A stretch of 64,000 nucleotides of DNA from Nitrospira sp. (GCA_024998685.1 JACOEH010000024.1:1-64000); one strand, 5' to 3'; positions 36,396 to 46,020 are shown, counted from the first letter of the stretch. Translations and numbers: made by a program. Notes: generated by a model from the sequence alone, not told the origin.

Positions 36396-37166
36396 TTACT
36401 TCTTCGCTTCCTTCGCACGTTCGCTGTGTGGAAGAACAGCCTCCAACTTTTCTTGCAGCAACCGAGGATTTTCACCATGAGCGAGCCCGACAAGCCCCAT
36501 GATAACCAGATTGCGGCCCCCCGCTTCCTCTTTCAGCTTCAGCTTGATCTTGTTGGCAATGGGGAGAAAAAAGAGGTTCGCCGCGCCCACGCCATAGATC
36601 GTGGCGACGAACGCAACTGCGATCCCGCTGCCCAGCTTCGAGGGATCGGCGAGACTTTCCATTACATGAATCAACCCCAGCACTGCGCCGAGGATGCCGA
36701 TGGTCGGGGCGTACCCTCCGGCCGCTTCCCAGACCTTGGCCGCCATCATGCCTTGCTCCTCATGATGCTCCACTTCAATCTCAAGAATTTCATGCACGAC
36801 TTTTGGCTCGGTGCCGTCGACAATCAGCTGAATCCCTTTCTTCATGAAGGGATCTTTGATGTCTTTCAGCTTGCCCTCGAGCGCCAATAACCCTTGTTTC
36901 CGCGAGAGATTTGCGAGATCCAAGATCAGTTTGATCGTTCCCTTATTATCGATGCGGGATCCGGAAAGCGCCAGAGATAAGGCCCCGCCCGCCTTGATGA
37001 CGACCGGCAGTGGATTCTGGATGCAGATCGCCCCGACCGTTCCACCGATCACGATGATAAAAGCGGTCAGTTGCAGAATCGAACTCACGTGGCCGCCTTC
37101 CAACACCTGCCCTCCCAGGATGGAACCCAATGCGATCACCATCCCGAGTATTGTTGCAATATCCAT
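36396..37166 (-). CDS. motA: Flagellar motor stator protein MotA
   Basis: 256 residues with four membrane helices and the MotA landmarks FIIVIGGTVGAI, the cytoplasmic loop with EVEHHEEQGMMAAKV and the third/fourth helices GYAPTIGILGAVLGLIHVM and SGIAVAFVATIYGVGAANLFFLP. Length and order (motA before motB) are usual. It starts 12 bases after the CheZ gene ends. Confidence 0.95.
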   Translation of the reverse strand: MDIATILGMVIALGSILGGQVLEGGHVSSILQLTAFIIVIGGTVGAICIQNPLPVVIKAGGALSLALSGSRIDNKGTIKLILDLANLSRKQGLLALEGKLKDIKDPFMKKGIQLIVDGTEPKVVHEILEIEVEHHEEQGMMAAKVWEAAGGYAPTIGILGAVLGLIHVMESLADPSKLGSGIAVAFVATIYGVGAANLFFLPIANKIKLKLKEEAGGRNLVIMGLVGLAHGENPRLLQEKLEAVLPHSERAKEAKK

Positions 37167-37178
37167 TGTGCGGACACC

Positions 37179-37766
37179 TCATTTGAATCCGAATTGGGCT
37201 AGGATGTCGTCGGCGACCTGTTGCTTCATAGCCGCCGTTTTCGATTCCTCGAGTTGTTTCAGTAGGTGTTCGACCGTGCCGACGTCACGTGCCGCTTCAC
37301 AGCTCCCCTGAAGACCAAACACGACAATGAGTTCCATCAGCTTTCCTTGCACTTCGTCGAGGATTGCGACGAGTTTCTTCACACGTTGGGCCACCAGATC
37401 TTGAAAGGATAGAGCCGTCATGATCTCCGTCAGACATTTGCCGTCCTGCGCGAGAACGGAGGTCACATTCCCAAGACGTCCCGCAAGACTCGCACAATCC
37501 ATCGCCCGCAGAACTTCGACGACTCCCGAAAGATCCTTGGCGATTCTCTCGTGATTATCCTGAATCATCTCCGTCAAACGCATGACTTCCAGTGTGCCGT
37601 CCTCCGTCATCTTGCTCAGATCACTCAAATGGGAGGCGGCGGTCGGAAGCTGAGTACTGCTGGACATGATCTGAGGGCCGACCGCCGAGATGGCTTTCAT
37701 CGCGTGGTCGACAAAACGAGCCAAGGCGCCGAGTTCTCCGTATAATTTATGTTCTTGGTTGTGCAC
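37179..37766 (-). CDS. cheZ: Chemotaxis phosphatase CheZ
   Basis: 195 residues, helical. ALSFQDLVAQRVKKL places Asp123 and Gln127 of the catalytic motif. The C-terminus VADDILAQFGFK resembles the CheY-binding tail of enterobacterial CheZ (VDDLL.SLGF). It dephosphorylates CheY-P and so resets the motor. cheY is 46 bases upstream, and motA follows. Confidence 0.88.
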   Translation of the reverse strand: MHNQEHKLYGELGALARFVDHAMKAISAVGPQIMSSSTQLPTAASHLSDLSKMTEDGTLEVMRLTEMIQDNHERIAKDLSGVVEVLRAMDCASLAGRLGNVTSVLAQDGKCLTEIMTALSFQDLVAQRVKKLVAILDEVQGKLMELIVVFGLQGSCEAARDVGTVEHLLKQLEESKTAAMKQQVADDILAQFGFK

Positions 37767-37812
37767 AGCCCCTCTCTATTCAGGTGTAAGCACCGATCTG
37801 CTTGAGCACGGG

Positions 37813-38193
37813 TTACTTGAAAATCTTCGCGATCTTTTCTTGCAGGGTCTCCGCCGTAAACGGTTTGACGATATAGTTGCTGACACCTGCTTGCACCGCC
37901 TCGACCAAATTGCTTTGTTGCGCCTCGGCCGTCACCATCAAAACCGGTATTGTTTTGAGTTTCTCGTCCGCGCGGATCGCACGGAGCATGTCGATGCCCG
38001 TCATGACCGGCATGTTCCAGTCGGACACGACGAAGCCATAGCTATCCGCCTGCAGCTTCTGCAGCGCTTCCTGTCCATTTTCGGCTTCTTCTACATTCGC
38101 AAATCCCAATTGCTTTAGGATATTCTTGACGATTCTTCTCATCGTCACCATGTCATCGACCACAAGGATTTTCATGTTCGGATCGGCTGGCAT
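37813..38193 (-). CDS. cheY: Chemotaxis response regulator CheY
   Basis: 126 residues with the classical CheY sequence: [34 protein letters not shown] (phospho-Asp in SDWNMP), VTAEAQ and [11 protein letters not shown]. The ATG at 38193 has GGAGG four bases before GTT-ATG. It heads the cheY-cheZ-motA-motB run. Phosphorylated CheY binds the flagellar switch. Confidence 0.96.
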   Translation of the reverse strand: MPADPNMKILVVDDMVTMRRIVKNILKQLGFANVEEAENGQEALQKLQADSYGFVVSDWNMPVMTGIDMLRAIRADEKLKTIPVLMVTAEAQQSNLVEAVQAGVSNYIVKPFTAETLQEKIAKIFK

Positions 38194-38513
38194 AACGCCT
38201 CCTTCTCTCTTACCCTACTGTCACAGCGACGATGAACGACGGTTCTATCCATGATGGGTTGATCGGATCTTTCCACCGCCTTTCGGCGCTTCATCGGATA
38301 TCGGCATATTCGCCGAGCGACCTGAGCCCGGAAGGTTCGATGCATTGCCGATTTCGCCGGATGGGTAGGAAATGATCGATGGATGGGGAAACTTGTCCGT
38401 TGGAAGCCATCGCCGCCAGAATCATGCCGCCGCTCATGACCTGGGCGACCTGCCGGTTGAGAGAGGGACGGTCGAGTCATTCTGCCGATGGACAAACAGC
38501 GACTCGCAGATCT
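38194..38513. other. Upstream region of the cheY-cheZ-mot operon
   Basis: No gene is visible. A weak sigma-28-like -10 word GCCGATAT stands on the minus strand at 38298-38305, without a good -35 partner. The promoter of the operon should lie here. Confidence 0.4.
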
Positions 38514-38744
38514 CTAACCTGGCCGAGACCGACCACGCATCCATTCATGGATCTCACGGCGAAGGAAACGCCAGTGCTTTCCAATTTTTGACGCAGGCAG
38601 TTCACCGACTCGGGCGAGCTTATAGACGGTGGATTTCGGCACACGGAGAAACCGAGCCACCTCCACCACGGTTAGAATTTCCCCCTCCCGTACGGTAGCT
38701 TCTTCGGCCTGAATCGCTGTTGCTATAGATACTTCATTATTCAT
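38514..38744 (-). CDS. Excisionase-family helix-turn-helix protein
   Basis: 76 residues from ATG 38744 (the open frame extends to 38834). A MerR/Xis-like winged helix is clear: LTVVEVARFLRVPKSTVYKLA followed by ASKIGKHWRFLRREIHEWM. It would bind DNA. It stands alone between the chemotaxis and flagellar operons, with no integrase nearby, so it may be a local regulator rather than a phage excisionase. Confidence 0.8.
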   Translation of the reverse strand: MNNEVSIATAIQAEEATVREGEILTVVEVARFLRVPKSTVYKLARVGELPASKIGKHWRFLRREIHEWMRGRSRPG

Positions 38745-39306
38745 GACGCCTGAGGTATCGGCCTGGCGGTTCAAAAACTTGAGCGTCCCCAAAGAGCGGA
38801 TCTGGAACAGCGACTTATTTCTTATCCATTCCACTCGGATGGATGATATCTATGCATGGTTCTCCTCGACTCGCCGACAAAGGATGTGCCTACTGGACCA
38901 AACCAATAGAGGCTGAACTCCATGGAGCGGTGTGATCTCAGTCGCGTCGTGAAAAACGGAGTCGGTAAAAGCGCGTTTGAGATCAATCCGGCTTTTGTCT
39001 TGGCACGGATGGGAAAGTAGAAATGGTGCTCGCGGACCTCAAGTCGGCGGCGCCGAGGCCATGTGAAGATCGGTCTCCTCAACCCGCCGGCTCCCCTGCG
39101 ACAGCGATTCGTCGTGCCTTGTCGATGTTCGTGATGCTGGATGATCTGGCGGACGGCCTTGTGAATCATGACCACAGCAGTGTGGACGAAGTGTTGAACG
39201 TTGCAGGCAAGACCGACGAAGCCGGAAGGTCGATTGCGGAGTCTGCTCGCTACACTTCAAGCCAACTGCTCTTGGAACCCGCGTCAACTGAGCGCCGACT
39301 CACTGA
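38745..39306. other. Gene-poor stretch of ~560 bases
   Basis: Several open frames exist on both strands, but none shows a motif or a plausible start with a ribosome site. A 32-codon plus-strand frame at 38922-39020 reads protein-like but is too short to call. Confidence 0.45.
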
Positions 39307-40317
39307 TCATCGAAGCCCTTGCACGATCACTGCATACCATCCGAGGCCGTCGTACTCCTGGTAGCCGAGACTTTTCGCATATGCGATCACTTCGTGTTTA
39401 TCGTTCACGTAATGACCTCGTTGGCGTCCTTGATGTTGAAGTGTGAACGGAGCAAGTACTCCTTGATGATCGGATGCCGCGATCGTGCGCAGTCTGTTAT
39501 CCAGCAGCATCACACGGGTGTGTTTCCATGACGCTTCGGATAGTGCCGGTTCTTTTTGAACGATAATCCTGGATTGCTCTTCCCAATCAAATACCACGCC
39601 TAAAACGCCGATGATCTTTCCGTTTGTCTTTCCTGCCTTCCGAACGGCAGCGGCGTACACGGCGACCAACTTGTCGCCATGGAGAGGATCATGACAAATG
39701 TCATCGACCACATATTGGTCGCCGTTCGTCGTTGCCATGGCTTTCTGAAACCAAGAGACTCTCGTGGCATCGGCTCCCATTATCTTTGGAAACCTTTCTG
39801 GGTGTGAACAGGCCATGATTTTGCCGTCGCTCCCGACCAATACAAGGTCGAGATACACGGAGTAATATCGATTGATCAGAGCGAGTCGTTCCCCCGCATG
39901 CCGGAGAGCAACTCCATCCAATGACTCCAAACCGTCGACCAACGCTTCATCCATCGCCCACCAACGAACGTCAGCAGTACGTTCGTACAAATTGCGCACG
40001 ATCAACTGCACGAGGGTCTGTGCCATCTCCGAGAGACGATCGTGCTCTTTGTCCATGAACCGTCGATTCAATTCGCTTGTTTCTTCCCGTATTGAACTCA
40101 GCGCTTTGGAGGCGTCGGCGGCCTGGGCAGCCAGGTTTTTTACCTCCGTCGCGACCACGGCAAACCCTTTTCCAGCATCACCGGCTCTCGCCGCTTCTAT
40201 GGTCGCGTTTAACGAAAGAATGTTGATCTCGCTCGTTATTCTTGCGTTCACAAACCGATGATCGTCGATCCGCTTCTCGATGTTACCGATGATCTCTTTG
40301 ATATTGAGCTGGTTCAT
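39307..40317 (-). CDS. Minimal soluble MCP-like protein with C-terminal Cache-like sensor
   Basis: 336 residues from ATG 40317 (ATG 40374 possible), without membrane helices. Residues ~20-80 are only the tip of an MCP signalling hairpin ([32 protein letters not shown]), and residues ~105-330 look like a Cache/PDC sensor ([44 protein letters not shown]). The order, output first and sensor last, is the reverse of ordinary receptors. It follows the PilZ gene at the end of the flagellin operon. Confidence 0.8.
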   Translation of the reverse strand: MNQLNIKEIIGNIEKRIDDHRFVNARITSEINILSLNATIEAARAGDAGKGFAVVATEVKNLAAQAADASKALSSIREETSELNRRFMDKEHDRLSEMAQTLVQLIVRNLYERTADVRWWAMDEALVDGLESLDGVALRHAGERLALINRYYSVYLDLVLVGSDGKIMACSHPERFPKIMGADATRVSWFQKAMATTNGDQYVVDDICHDPLHGDKLVAVYAAAVRKAGKTNGKIIGVLGVVFDWEEQSRIIVQKEPALSEASWKHTRVMLLDNRLRTIAASDHQGVLAPFTLQHQGRQRGHYVNDKHEVIAYAKSLGYQEYDGLGWYAVIVQGLR

Positions 40318-40400
40318 CCATGCCCCCGAATTTCCCCACAACTTTCGCGACGATGTATGATTCTTCGGTAGCATCCCTATGTTTATGAACTCTCCCTTCC

Positions 40401-41006
40401 CTAACCGGGATGGTTGCGGCGTGCACGCAAGCGGTCGGCCTGTGTGTGAAGAATGTGGCGGATGAGGTGTTCCTGATCGTTTGCACTGATCTCAAGAAAC
40501 TCCGTGGCAAGAACCCAGCCCTGTCTCTGGGAGTCCGGCGTCGACCGAATAACCTGCGCGACGGTGTGGATGGGAGTAAACGGAGGCAGGATCATCTTGA
40601 CCGATAATCGGTCGCCGACGGCACATTCATGTGAGGACACGAAACCCACTCCTCCACCGCTCAAATTGACATCCGTCAGCCTCGCCATGGCAACGCTTGA
40701 CGGGGCGATCGTCACAAGGGAATTGAGAATGACTTCGAGTAGGTAGTCGACCTTCATGATCCATGGCAGCACCGGTGAGCCGATCAACGACTCTCCTGTG
40801 CGTGCCAACAGATCCGCAGTCGGCTTGGCGACTGCTGCGGAAATCATCTCCGGAGTGGTATTGCCCGACTCGACAGGATCGGCGGTTCCGGTTTCGGCCA
40901 GCAAACGATATTCCATCAGCACTCGGTCATCGATTCTAATCCATTCTCGCCGTTCATCTGCGGAATTCTTGGATGGTACGGAAGGTGTCGTGACTGGAGT
41001 CGCCAT
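40401..41006 (-). CDS. PilZ-domain protein
   Basis: 201 residues from ATG 41006 (GTG 41036 is an alternative). The cyclic di-GMP signature is split, with [10 protein letters not shown] at the N-terminus and [11 protein letters not shown] (the D/NxSxxG motif) after an ~85-residue insertion. The insertion lacks other motifs. The neighbour upstream is a degenerate GGDEF protein, so the pair may sense rather than make the nucleotide. Confidence 0.85.
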   Translation of the reverse strand: MATPVTTPSVPSKNSADERREWIRIDDRVLMEYRLLAETGTADPVESGNTTPEMISAAVAKPTADLLARTGESLIGSPVLPWIMKVDYLLEVILNSLVTIAPSSVAMARLTDVNLSGGGVGFVSSHECAVGDRLSVKMILPPFTPIHTVAQVIRSTPDSQRQGWVLATEFLEISANDQEHLIRHILHTQADRLRARRNHPG

Positions 41007-41025
41007 GGTCAGGTTACTTTCAACG

Positions 41026-42096
41026 TCATGCGGCACAACTCAGGGCCACAGCGCAGGCTAATGCAGGCGGTTTGGGGACATGAGAGACCACGCGGTTCCG
41101 CCCTTGGGCCTTCGCATCATTCAGGGCGGCATCGCCGACCATCATCCACTCCGCCATGGAAGCCACGGCGGCATCTGGAACCGCGGCCAAGCCGATACTT
41201 GCCGTGGTACGGACCTGCCCGGCCTCGATCGCAAAGGGATGTCGTTCGATGCGATCCCGCAACCGCTCCGCAAGAGATTCAGCCTGCTGCCGATCTGTAT
41301 GGGGCAGCACGACTGCAAAGGTGTTGCCTCTGTATCTACCGACGATATCGATCTCGCGCACCGTCGCCCGTACCAGATCTGCTGCCGCTCTGAGCACGTG
41401 ATCCCCTGCCGTATGCCCGAGACGATCGTTTACGGTCTGGAAAAAGTCCAAATCAAGAAGTATCAGGCAAGCTGGTACGCCATACCGCAATCCAGCTTTC
41501 AATTCTCGGGCAAGCGGCGTGCTGAGACCACGGCGGTTTAGGACGCCTGTCAATGAGTCCCGTAAGGCCACATCTTGCAGACGTTGGTACGAATCGGCAT
41601 TGCGCAAAGTCAAGGCAAGTAATGCCCCGACGACGGCAAGGAGCTGTCTTTCCTGTTCCGTAAAGGGATGCTCGGCGTCTCGTTCGAGATATAAAATGCC
41701 GGTCCCATACGGTCCGATTGTGAGTGGAACTTTATGTGTGCTGACGGACCCATGTTTCGAACCGTTCGGCATCTGAGGTGATACACGATCGGGGATTTCA
41801 TGTACCGAACGAACAAGCCGCAGCACGGTGTGAGACGACGTCATCCGTTGCGGTGTATGCCCCAGTGTGGCCAGCAGTTGCGTTCGAACCGATTCTTCCC
41901 GTTTCAGATCGTGATCGCATGACCAAGTCCATCCCTGCTCGGGATTAGTCCTGGCGAGTCCGATCACATCTACAGCAATCAGTTGGGGCAATCCGGACAA
42001 GAGCTCTTTGACGACGGCGTCGGTTTCGGTGAAACTCGCTATGGACTGTGTCAATTGATGAAGTCCTGACAAATTGCAGTTGCTTTGTGTAAGCAT
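41026..42096 (-). CDS. GAF-GGDEF protein with a degenerate active site
   Basis: 356 residues from ATG 42096, chosen because GGAGGG lies seven bases upstream (GTG 42216 is possible). A GAF-like domain (~15-165) precedes a diguanylate-cyclase fold (DSLTGVLNRRGL, LDLDFFQTVNDRLGHTAGD). The GG[DE]EF signature is replaced by RGNTF (256-260), so cyclase activity is unlikely. It may act as a sensor or partner. It stands within the flagellar operon beside a PilZ gene. Confidence 0.88.
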   Translation of the reverse strand: MLTQSNCNLSGLHQLTQSIASFTETDAVVKELLSGLPQLIAVDVIGLARTNPEQGWTWSCDHDLKREESVRTQLLATLGHTPQRMTSSHTVLRLVRSVHEIPDRVSPQMPNGSKHGSVSTHKVPLTIGPYGTGILYLERDAEHPFTEQERQLLAVVGALLALTLRNADSYQRLQDVALRDSLTGVLNRRGLSTPLARELKAGLRYGVPACLILLDLDFFQTVNDRLGHTAGDHVLRAAADLVRATVREIDIVGRYRGNTFAVVLPHTDRQQAESLAERLRDRIERHPFAIEAGQVRTTASIGLAAVPDAAVASMAEWMMVGDAALNDAKAQGRNRVVSHVPKPPALACAVALSCAA

Positions 42097-42372
42097 GCGG
42101 CGACCCTCCGGCAGAGTTTGATTGGTACGCGCCCATTCGCCAGACAGGTTCCGAACTTCTAGAAAGGCGCGCCGATTGGCGAGTCCCTTCGTGAGCGATT
42201 CCTTCAGCCGTGCCACGCTTCAGCCGACAGAGAAACAGGGTCCACGGTTGATTGAGAGCTCGCCTGGTCTGTATTCCATTCCGTATCGTCGTGATATTGC
42301 AATCTCCGGTGGTAGGTTCGCACAAGGTTGTGAAACTGACTGATATCGATCAGCATGAAGGCTCTTCATAGA

Positions 42373-42714
42373 TCACGCTTTTAAGAGGATGGTCCCTGAA
42401 TCCAAGGGCAGCGCGCCGATTCCTCGACGCAACCCTTCAAGTCGTCTATAGGTCCTGACTGTTTCTTGAATCGCAGAGCTCAACGCCGATTGGGCGAACC
42501 TGATCCGTTGCACAATCTCCCCATCCAGTCTCACGAGGCGGCCCAGTTCAGACGTGGATAACACGACCCATTCAAGCTGTTCGCCTCGCTGAGCATAGTA
42601 AGCTTCGACAAGATCCCATCGACCCTGGTCAGCCGCATCTTTTGCCGCAAGAGTGAGCCGAAAGAGTTCTCTGGCGATGGTCGATCCTTGACAGGCCGGC
42701 CGGACGGTCATCAT
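42373..42714 (-). CDS. fliT: FliT-like flagellar protein
   Basis: 113 residues from ATG 42714, overlapping the fliS stop (ATGA). All-helical with DLVEAYYAQRGEQLEWV in the middle. FliT is the FliD export chaperone in other bacteria. The call rests mainly on position after fliS, size and helical character. Confidence 0.6.
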   Translation of the reverse strand: MMTVRPACQGSTIARELFRLTLAAKDAADQGRWDLVEAYYAQRGEQLEWVVLSTSELGRLVRLDGEIVQRIRFAQSALSSAIQETVRTYRRLEGLRRGIGALPLDSGTILLKA

Positions 42715-43106
42715 CTCAACTCCGCATTCATCTGGCGAGCCGCAACCTCCCGCCACGCTTCACGAAGCGTGTTCAGGCATCGCAATGGTCCGGTCAGGCG
42801 ATGAGGATTATTGCGAAGGTTGGCTTGAAGGATCTCCGCCAACATATAGTCGTAGAGACGAAAAAGAGATTTAGCGATGTCGCCGCCTCTTTCAAAGTCG
42901 AGGACGTTTGACAACTCGGTTACGATGGCGACCGCCCGTCCAAGAAAGCGCGCTTGATCCTGATAATTATTCTGACTCATGCCTTCGCGGGCGAGTTCCA
43001 GTGATTGGATGGCAGAATCGTACAGCAGCACGATCAATTGGACTCCCGACGTCGTCAAGACTTGAGTTTGACGGTATTGATGCGCCCCTTGGCTAAGTGT
43101 CAACAT
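42711..43106 (-). CDS. fliS: Flagellin export chaperone FliS
   Basis: 131 residues with the FliS features YRQTQVLTTSGVQLIVLLYD and a C-terminal helix LRCLNTLREAW. FliS caps flagellin to prevent early polymerisation. Its start overlaps the fliD stop (TAATG), and its stop overlaps fliT. Confidence 0.93.
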   Translation of the reverse strand: MLTLSQGAHQYRQTQVLTTSGVQLIVLLYDSAIQSLELAREGMSQNNYQDQARFLGRAVAIVTELSNVLDFERGGDIAKSLFRLYDYMLAEILQANLRNNPHRLTGPLRCLNTLREAWREVAARQMNAELR

Positions 43107-44548
43107 TATGCAGTCCTTGTTGTGGATTGGCTCGATTGCAGCGTTGCGCCGCTCTGAGCGTTGGAATTGGCCGTCAAGAAACCGATCTGACCTTGGATGC
43201 CGGCAAGCAAGCTATCCAGTTGAGCGAATTGCAACTGAAGCCGCTGCTGATACTGGGCGATATACTCCTGTTGAGTTGCGATTCGGTCTGTCAGACTGTT
43301 GATCTTGTCCGTCAACGAGTTTTGCTTGAGTGTGAGAACTCCACCGGCCACATCGTTGAGATCGTCTATGGCGCTGCTCAGCTGCGTTGCAATACCAGGA
43401 TTCCCGATCTGTCCACCCACAAGCGCTTTCACTGCGCCGTAGTTGGAGTTTAATGCCGAGCTCAGCGCCGCATCATCGAGGGTAATGGTTCCATCTTTAT
43501 TAGTTTGAAAACCGATCTGGCCTAGGTTGGTATAGGTCGTGGCGCCCGACACCGCGCTGCTGAGGGAAAATCGTAACTTGCTGAGCACCGTATCGGGCGT
43601 TCCTTCTGCGAAGAACGTTCCACCCGTATTTGTTTTGGAATCGTATGTGTTCTTGCCGGCAATGAAATTCACGACATCGTTATAGGCCGTCACAAGAGCT
43701 TTGATATTCGTTTTGACGGCGCTGGAATCCTGGGTGACGCTGACATTGACGGATCCGGTGCCTGTCATCTTGGTGAGATTCAGCGTCACGCCGGGAATTG
43801 CATCCGAAATGGCGTTGGTACTACGGATGATTGTCACCGGATTCAGATTGGGATCACCCACTTTGATCTGTGCGTCCAGCGCCGCTTGAAGCGTATCGAT
43901 GCCGCCAGTCCCGCTGGAGTTCAGAAAATCCATGGACGTTCCATCCGTCGTGATGGTGATGGCACTGCTGGATCCGGTACTGTTGGCCGTCAAAATGAGC
44001 CGATAGGAGGGAGAGGTATCCGTGCCCGTGTTGAGAATCGATGCGCTCACCCCAGCTCCTAGGTCATTGATACCGTTGGCCAGATCCTGAATGTTTGCAC
44101 CAGCATCCAATGTAACTGTCTGAACGGAACCCGAGCCGATGTGGAATGAAAAAGTTGCCGATGGGCCGCTGACGATAGGAGCGGTCATGCTGGTGACGGC
44201 TGTCGCCGCTTTGTTTGCAATCTGGTGGGCTTGTGCCAATTGACTCACTTGAATGCTATAGGTACCGGTGGTGGCGGTCGATGACGCCGTCGCCGTCAAG
44301 GTTGTGGAGTCGGTGACTGAGGCGGACGGTTGATTATAATTGATCACATTTAAGGCGCTCGTTGCGCTCTGAAGAGACTGTAGTTTCGTCGATAGAGTGG
44401 TGTAGTCCGCCGACTTCGCTGAAAGGGTATTTTGTGTCTGCGTAAACCGGTTGAGCGGGCCCGACGCCGCCTGGACCAAAGCATTGACGACTTGTGAGTA
44501 ATCGAATCCGTTGCCGAGTCCCCCGAAACTGACCGTTGGCGTCGTCAT
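43106..44548 (-). CDS. fliD: Flagellar filament cap protein FliD
   Basis: 480 residues: N-terminal FGGLGNGFDYSQVVNALVQA, a Thr/Ser-rich middle (FliD_N and FliD_C domains), and a C-terminal coiled coil (LTDKINSLTDRIATQQEYIAQ, RLQLQFAQLDSLLAGIQ). It caps the filament so that flagellin can add. It starts nine bases after flaG. Confidence 0.95.
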   Translation of the reverse strand: MTTPTVSFGGLGNGFDYSQVVNALVQAASGPLNRFTQTQNTLSAKSADYTTLSTKLQSLQSATSALNVINYNQPSASVTDSTTLTATASSTATTGTYSIQVSQLAQAHQIANKAATAVTSMTAPIVSGPSATFSFHIGSGSVQTVTLDAGANIQDLANGINDLGAGVSASILNTGTDTSPSYRLILTANSTGSSSAITITTDGTSMDFLNSSGTGGIDTLQAALDAQIKVGDPNLNPVTIIRSTNAISDAIPGVTLNLTKMTGTGSVNVSVTQDSSAVKTNIKALVTAYNDVVNFIAGKNTYDSKTNTGGTFFAEGTPDTVLSKLRFSLSSAVSGATTYTNLGQIGFQTNKDGTITLDDAALSSALNSNYGAVKALVGGQIGNPGIATQLSSAIDDLNDVAGGVLTLKQNSLTDKINSLTDRIATQQEYIAQYQQRLQLQFAQLDSLLAGIQGQIGFLTANSNAQSGATLQSSQSTTRTA

Positions 44549-44557
44549 GCTTGTTCC

Positions 44558-44917
44558 TTATACATGTTTTTCTACGAGCAGCCCGTTGAGGGTCTTGAGC
44601 TGTTTTGCCAAGTTGATGAGTTCCTCTGCTGGAATCTGCCGAATTACTTGCCCCGATTCACTATTCACGATTTTCACGATCACGCGGTCGAGATCGGAAT
44701 CGACAGATATTTGCAATTGTTCTCCGGCCTGGCGCAACTCCTTTGAAATGGACTGAATCGCGTGAACGACTTCATCATGGGTTGCCGGTGTCGACTGTGC
44801 GTTGCCTTGTGTCGATACTGGCGGACGAGGAAGTTCAACAGCCGCACGATGAGGCTGTTGAATTGAGCGTTCGACTGGATAGGGAAGGTCCGGCTTTTGT
44901 GTGACATCCTGGACCAT
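44558..44917 (-). CDS. flaG: FlaG family protein
   Basis: 119 residues. The C-terminal half has the FlaG signature VDSDLDRVIVKIVNSESGQV followed by IRQIPAEELINLA. FlaG influences filament length in other species. It lies between fliC and fliD, downstream of a strong hairpin. Confidence 0.92.
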   Translation of the reverse strand: MVQDVTQKPDLPYPVERSIQQPHRAAVELPRPPVSTQGNAQSTPATHDEVVHAIQSISKELRQAGEQLQISVDSDLDRVIVKIVNSESGQVIRQIPAEELINLAKQLKTLNGLLVEKHV

Positions 44918-44942
44918 GGCTGAACTCCATCAAAAGGAACTT

Positions 44943-44987
44943 CTTCACCGCGACCCTCCCACGGACCGGGGGAGGGTCGCGGTGAAG
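44943..44987. terminator. 18-bp perfect stem-loop between fliC and flaG
   Basis: CTTCACCGCGACCCTCCC at 44943-44960 pairs perfectly with GGGAGGGTCGCGGTGAAG at 44970-44987, with a 9-base loop. On the minus strand it follows the fliC stop by about ten bases, and a short T tract (CCTTTTG) follows. It probably ends or protects most fliC transcripts and attenuates read-through into flaG-fliD. Confidence 0.85.
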
Positions 44988-44997
44988 AGAGTCAGTT

Positions 44998-45825
44998 TTA
45001 GCCTCGCAACAGCGCGAGCGCTTGCTGCGGCAACGCGTTGGCTTGTGCCAATACTGCGATACCAGACTGTACGAGCACCTGATTCTTGGTGAACTGCGAT
45101 GTCTCATACGCGATATCCGCGTCCTGGATACGAGAGACGGCTGCGGTGAAATTCTGGCTCGTCACCTGCAAGCTGTCGATCGTCGCATTAAACCGGTTCT
45201 GGGTGGCGCCGTAGGTCGCTCGTGCTGAGGCTACTGAGCTGATGGCACTGTCAAGATTGCCCAAGGCGCTTTGTGCATTGGCCGAAGAGGACACATTTAC
45301 GCTGGAAATACCCAGAGAGCTGGTAGTTAGCGACGCCAACGACAGCGATAACGTATCGTTGCTGCTGCTCTGATACCCGATTTGAACGCTGAATGTCAGA
45401 GACGAACCGCTCAACAATGCCTGACCGTTGAATTGGGTGACACTTGCGATACGGTCGATTTCTGAGCGCAGGGCCGTGAACTCCTGATCGACGAAAGACC
45501 GCTCTGTATTGCCCAAAACACCGCTGGCCGATTGGGAAGCCAGTTCGCGCATGCGGGTCAACAGATTATTGATTGTCCCGGCGACACCATCGGCGATCTG
45601 CGTCAAGCTGATGCCGTCGTTCGCGTTTCTAGTCGCCTGGTTGATACTGACGATCTGCGCATTCAACTTTGACGAGATCCCCAATCCGGCGGCATCGTCG
45701 GCAGCCCTGGTAATGCGAAGGCCGGACGATAAATGCTCGACGGACCGCTGAAGTTGGTCCGTGTTTCGCGATAAATTGAGTTGTGCCGCAAGCGACGCTG
45801 CGTTGTTGTTTACGATAATTGCCAT
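44998..45825 (-). CDS. fliC: Flagellin FliC
   Basis: 275 residues, a short flagellin with both conserved ends (N: MAIIVNNNAASLAAQLNLSR, SGLRITRAADDAAGLGIS; C: ARATYGATQNRF, DIAYETSQFTKNQVLVQSGIAVLAQAN) and almost no variable outer domain (central Ser/Thr-rich ~150-200). The Ser/Thr-rich core offers O-glycosylation sites. AGGAGG lies eight bases before the ATG, and a sigma-28 promoter is ~130 bases upstream. Adjacent glycosyltransferase genes suggest it is glycosylated (inference). Confidence 0.97.
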   Translation of the reverse strand: MAIIVNNNAASLAAQLNLSRNTDQLQRSVEHLSSGLRITRAADDAAGLGISSKLNAQIVSINQATRNANDGISLTQIADGVAGTINNLLTRMRELASQSASGVLGNTERSFVDQEFTALRSEIDRIASVTQFNGQALLSGSSLTFSVQIGYQSSSNDTLSLSLASLTTSSLGISSVNVSSSANAQSALGNLDSAISSVASARATYGATQNRFNATIDSLQVTSQNFTAAVSRIQDADIAYETSQFTKNQVLVQSGIAVLAQANALPQQALALLRG

Positions 45826-45956
45826 GGACCAATCCTCCTAGGAAAAGACACCTTGCCGTTAAAGCTCCTCGCGCATCCATGCCGAGGAATGTTCAAGACT
45901 GAGTCAGCGCCATTCAGCCGCATTCCCGGCCACGCTGACCACATCTTCTGATTGCC

Positions 45957-45985
45957 TTATCGGTCAAGGGAGGCCTTGACTTGAG
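45957..45985 (-). promoter_or_regulatory. Sigma-28 (FliA) promoter of fliC
   Basis: On the minus strand CTCAAGTC, twelve bases, then GACCGATAA fits the FliA pattern TAAAGTTT-N11-GCCGATAA, with a near-perfect -10 and a weaker -35. It faces fliC with a ~130-base leader. Flagellin genes are normally read by this sigma factor. Confidence 0.7.
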
Positions 45986-46020
45986 ATCCACTGGTAGAGT
46001 TTTTCTCGCTACTACAGTGC

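Noticed and set aside
38922-39020. 32-codon plus-strand frame reading MERCDLSRVV...
   Set aside because: Protein-like but too short, without ribosome site or homology I can name.
38822-39175. 117-codon minus-strand frame
   Set aside because: Arg/His-rich, no motif, and no clear start; it looks like chance in GC-rich DNA.
40608-40622. GACCGATAATCGGTC palindrome resembling a sigma-28 -10
   Set aside because: It lies inside the PilZ coding region with no -35 partner and no gene positioned to use it.
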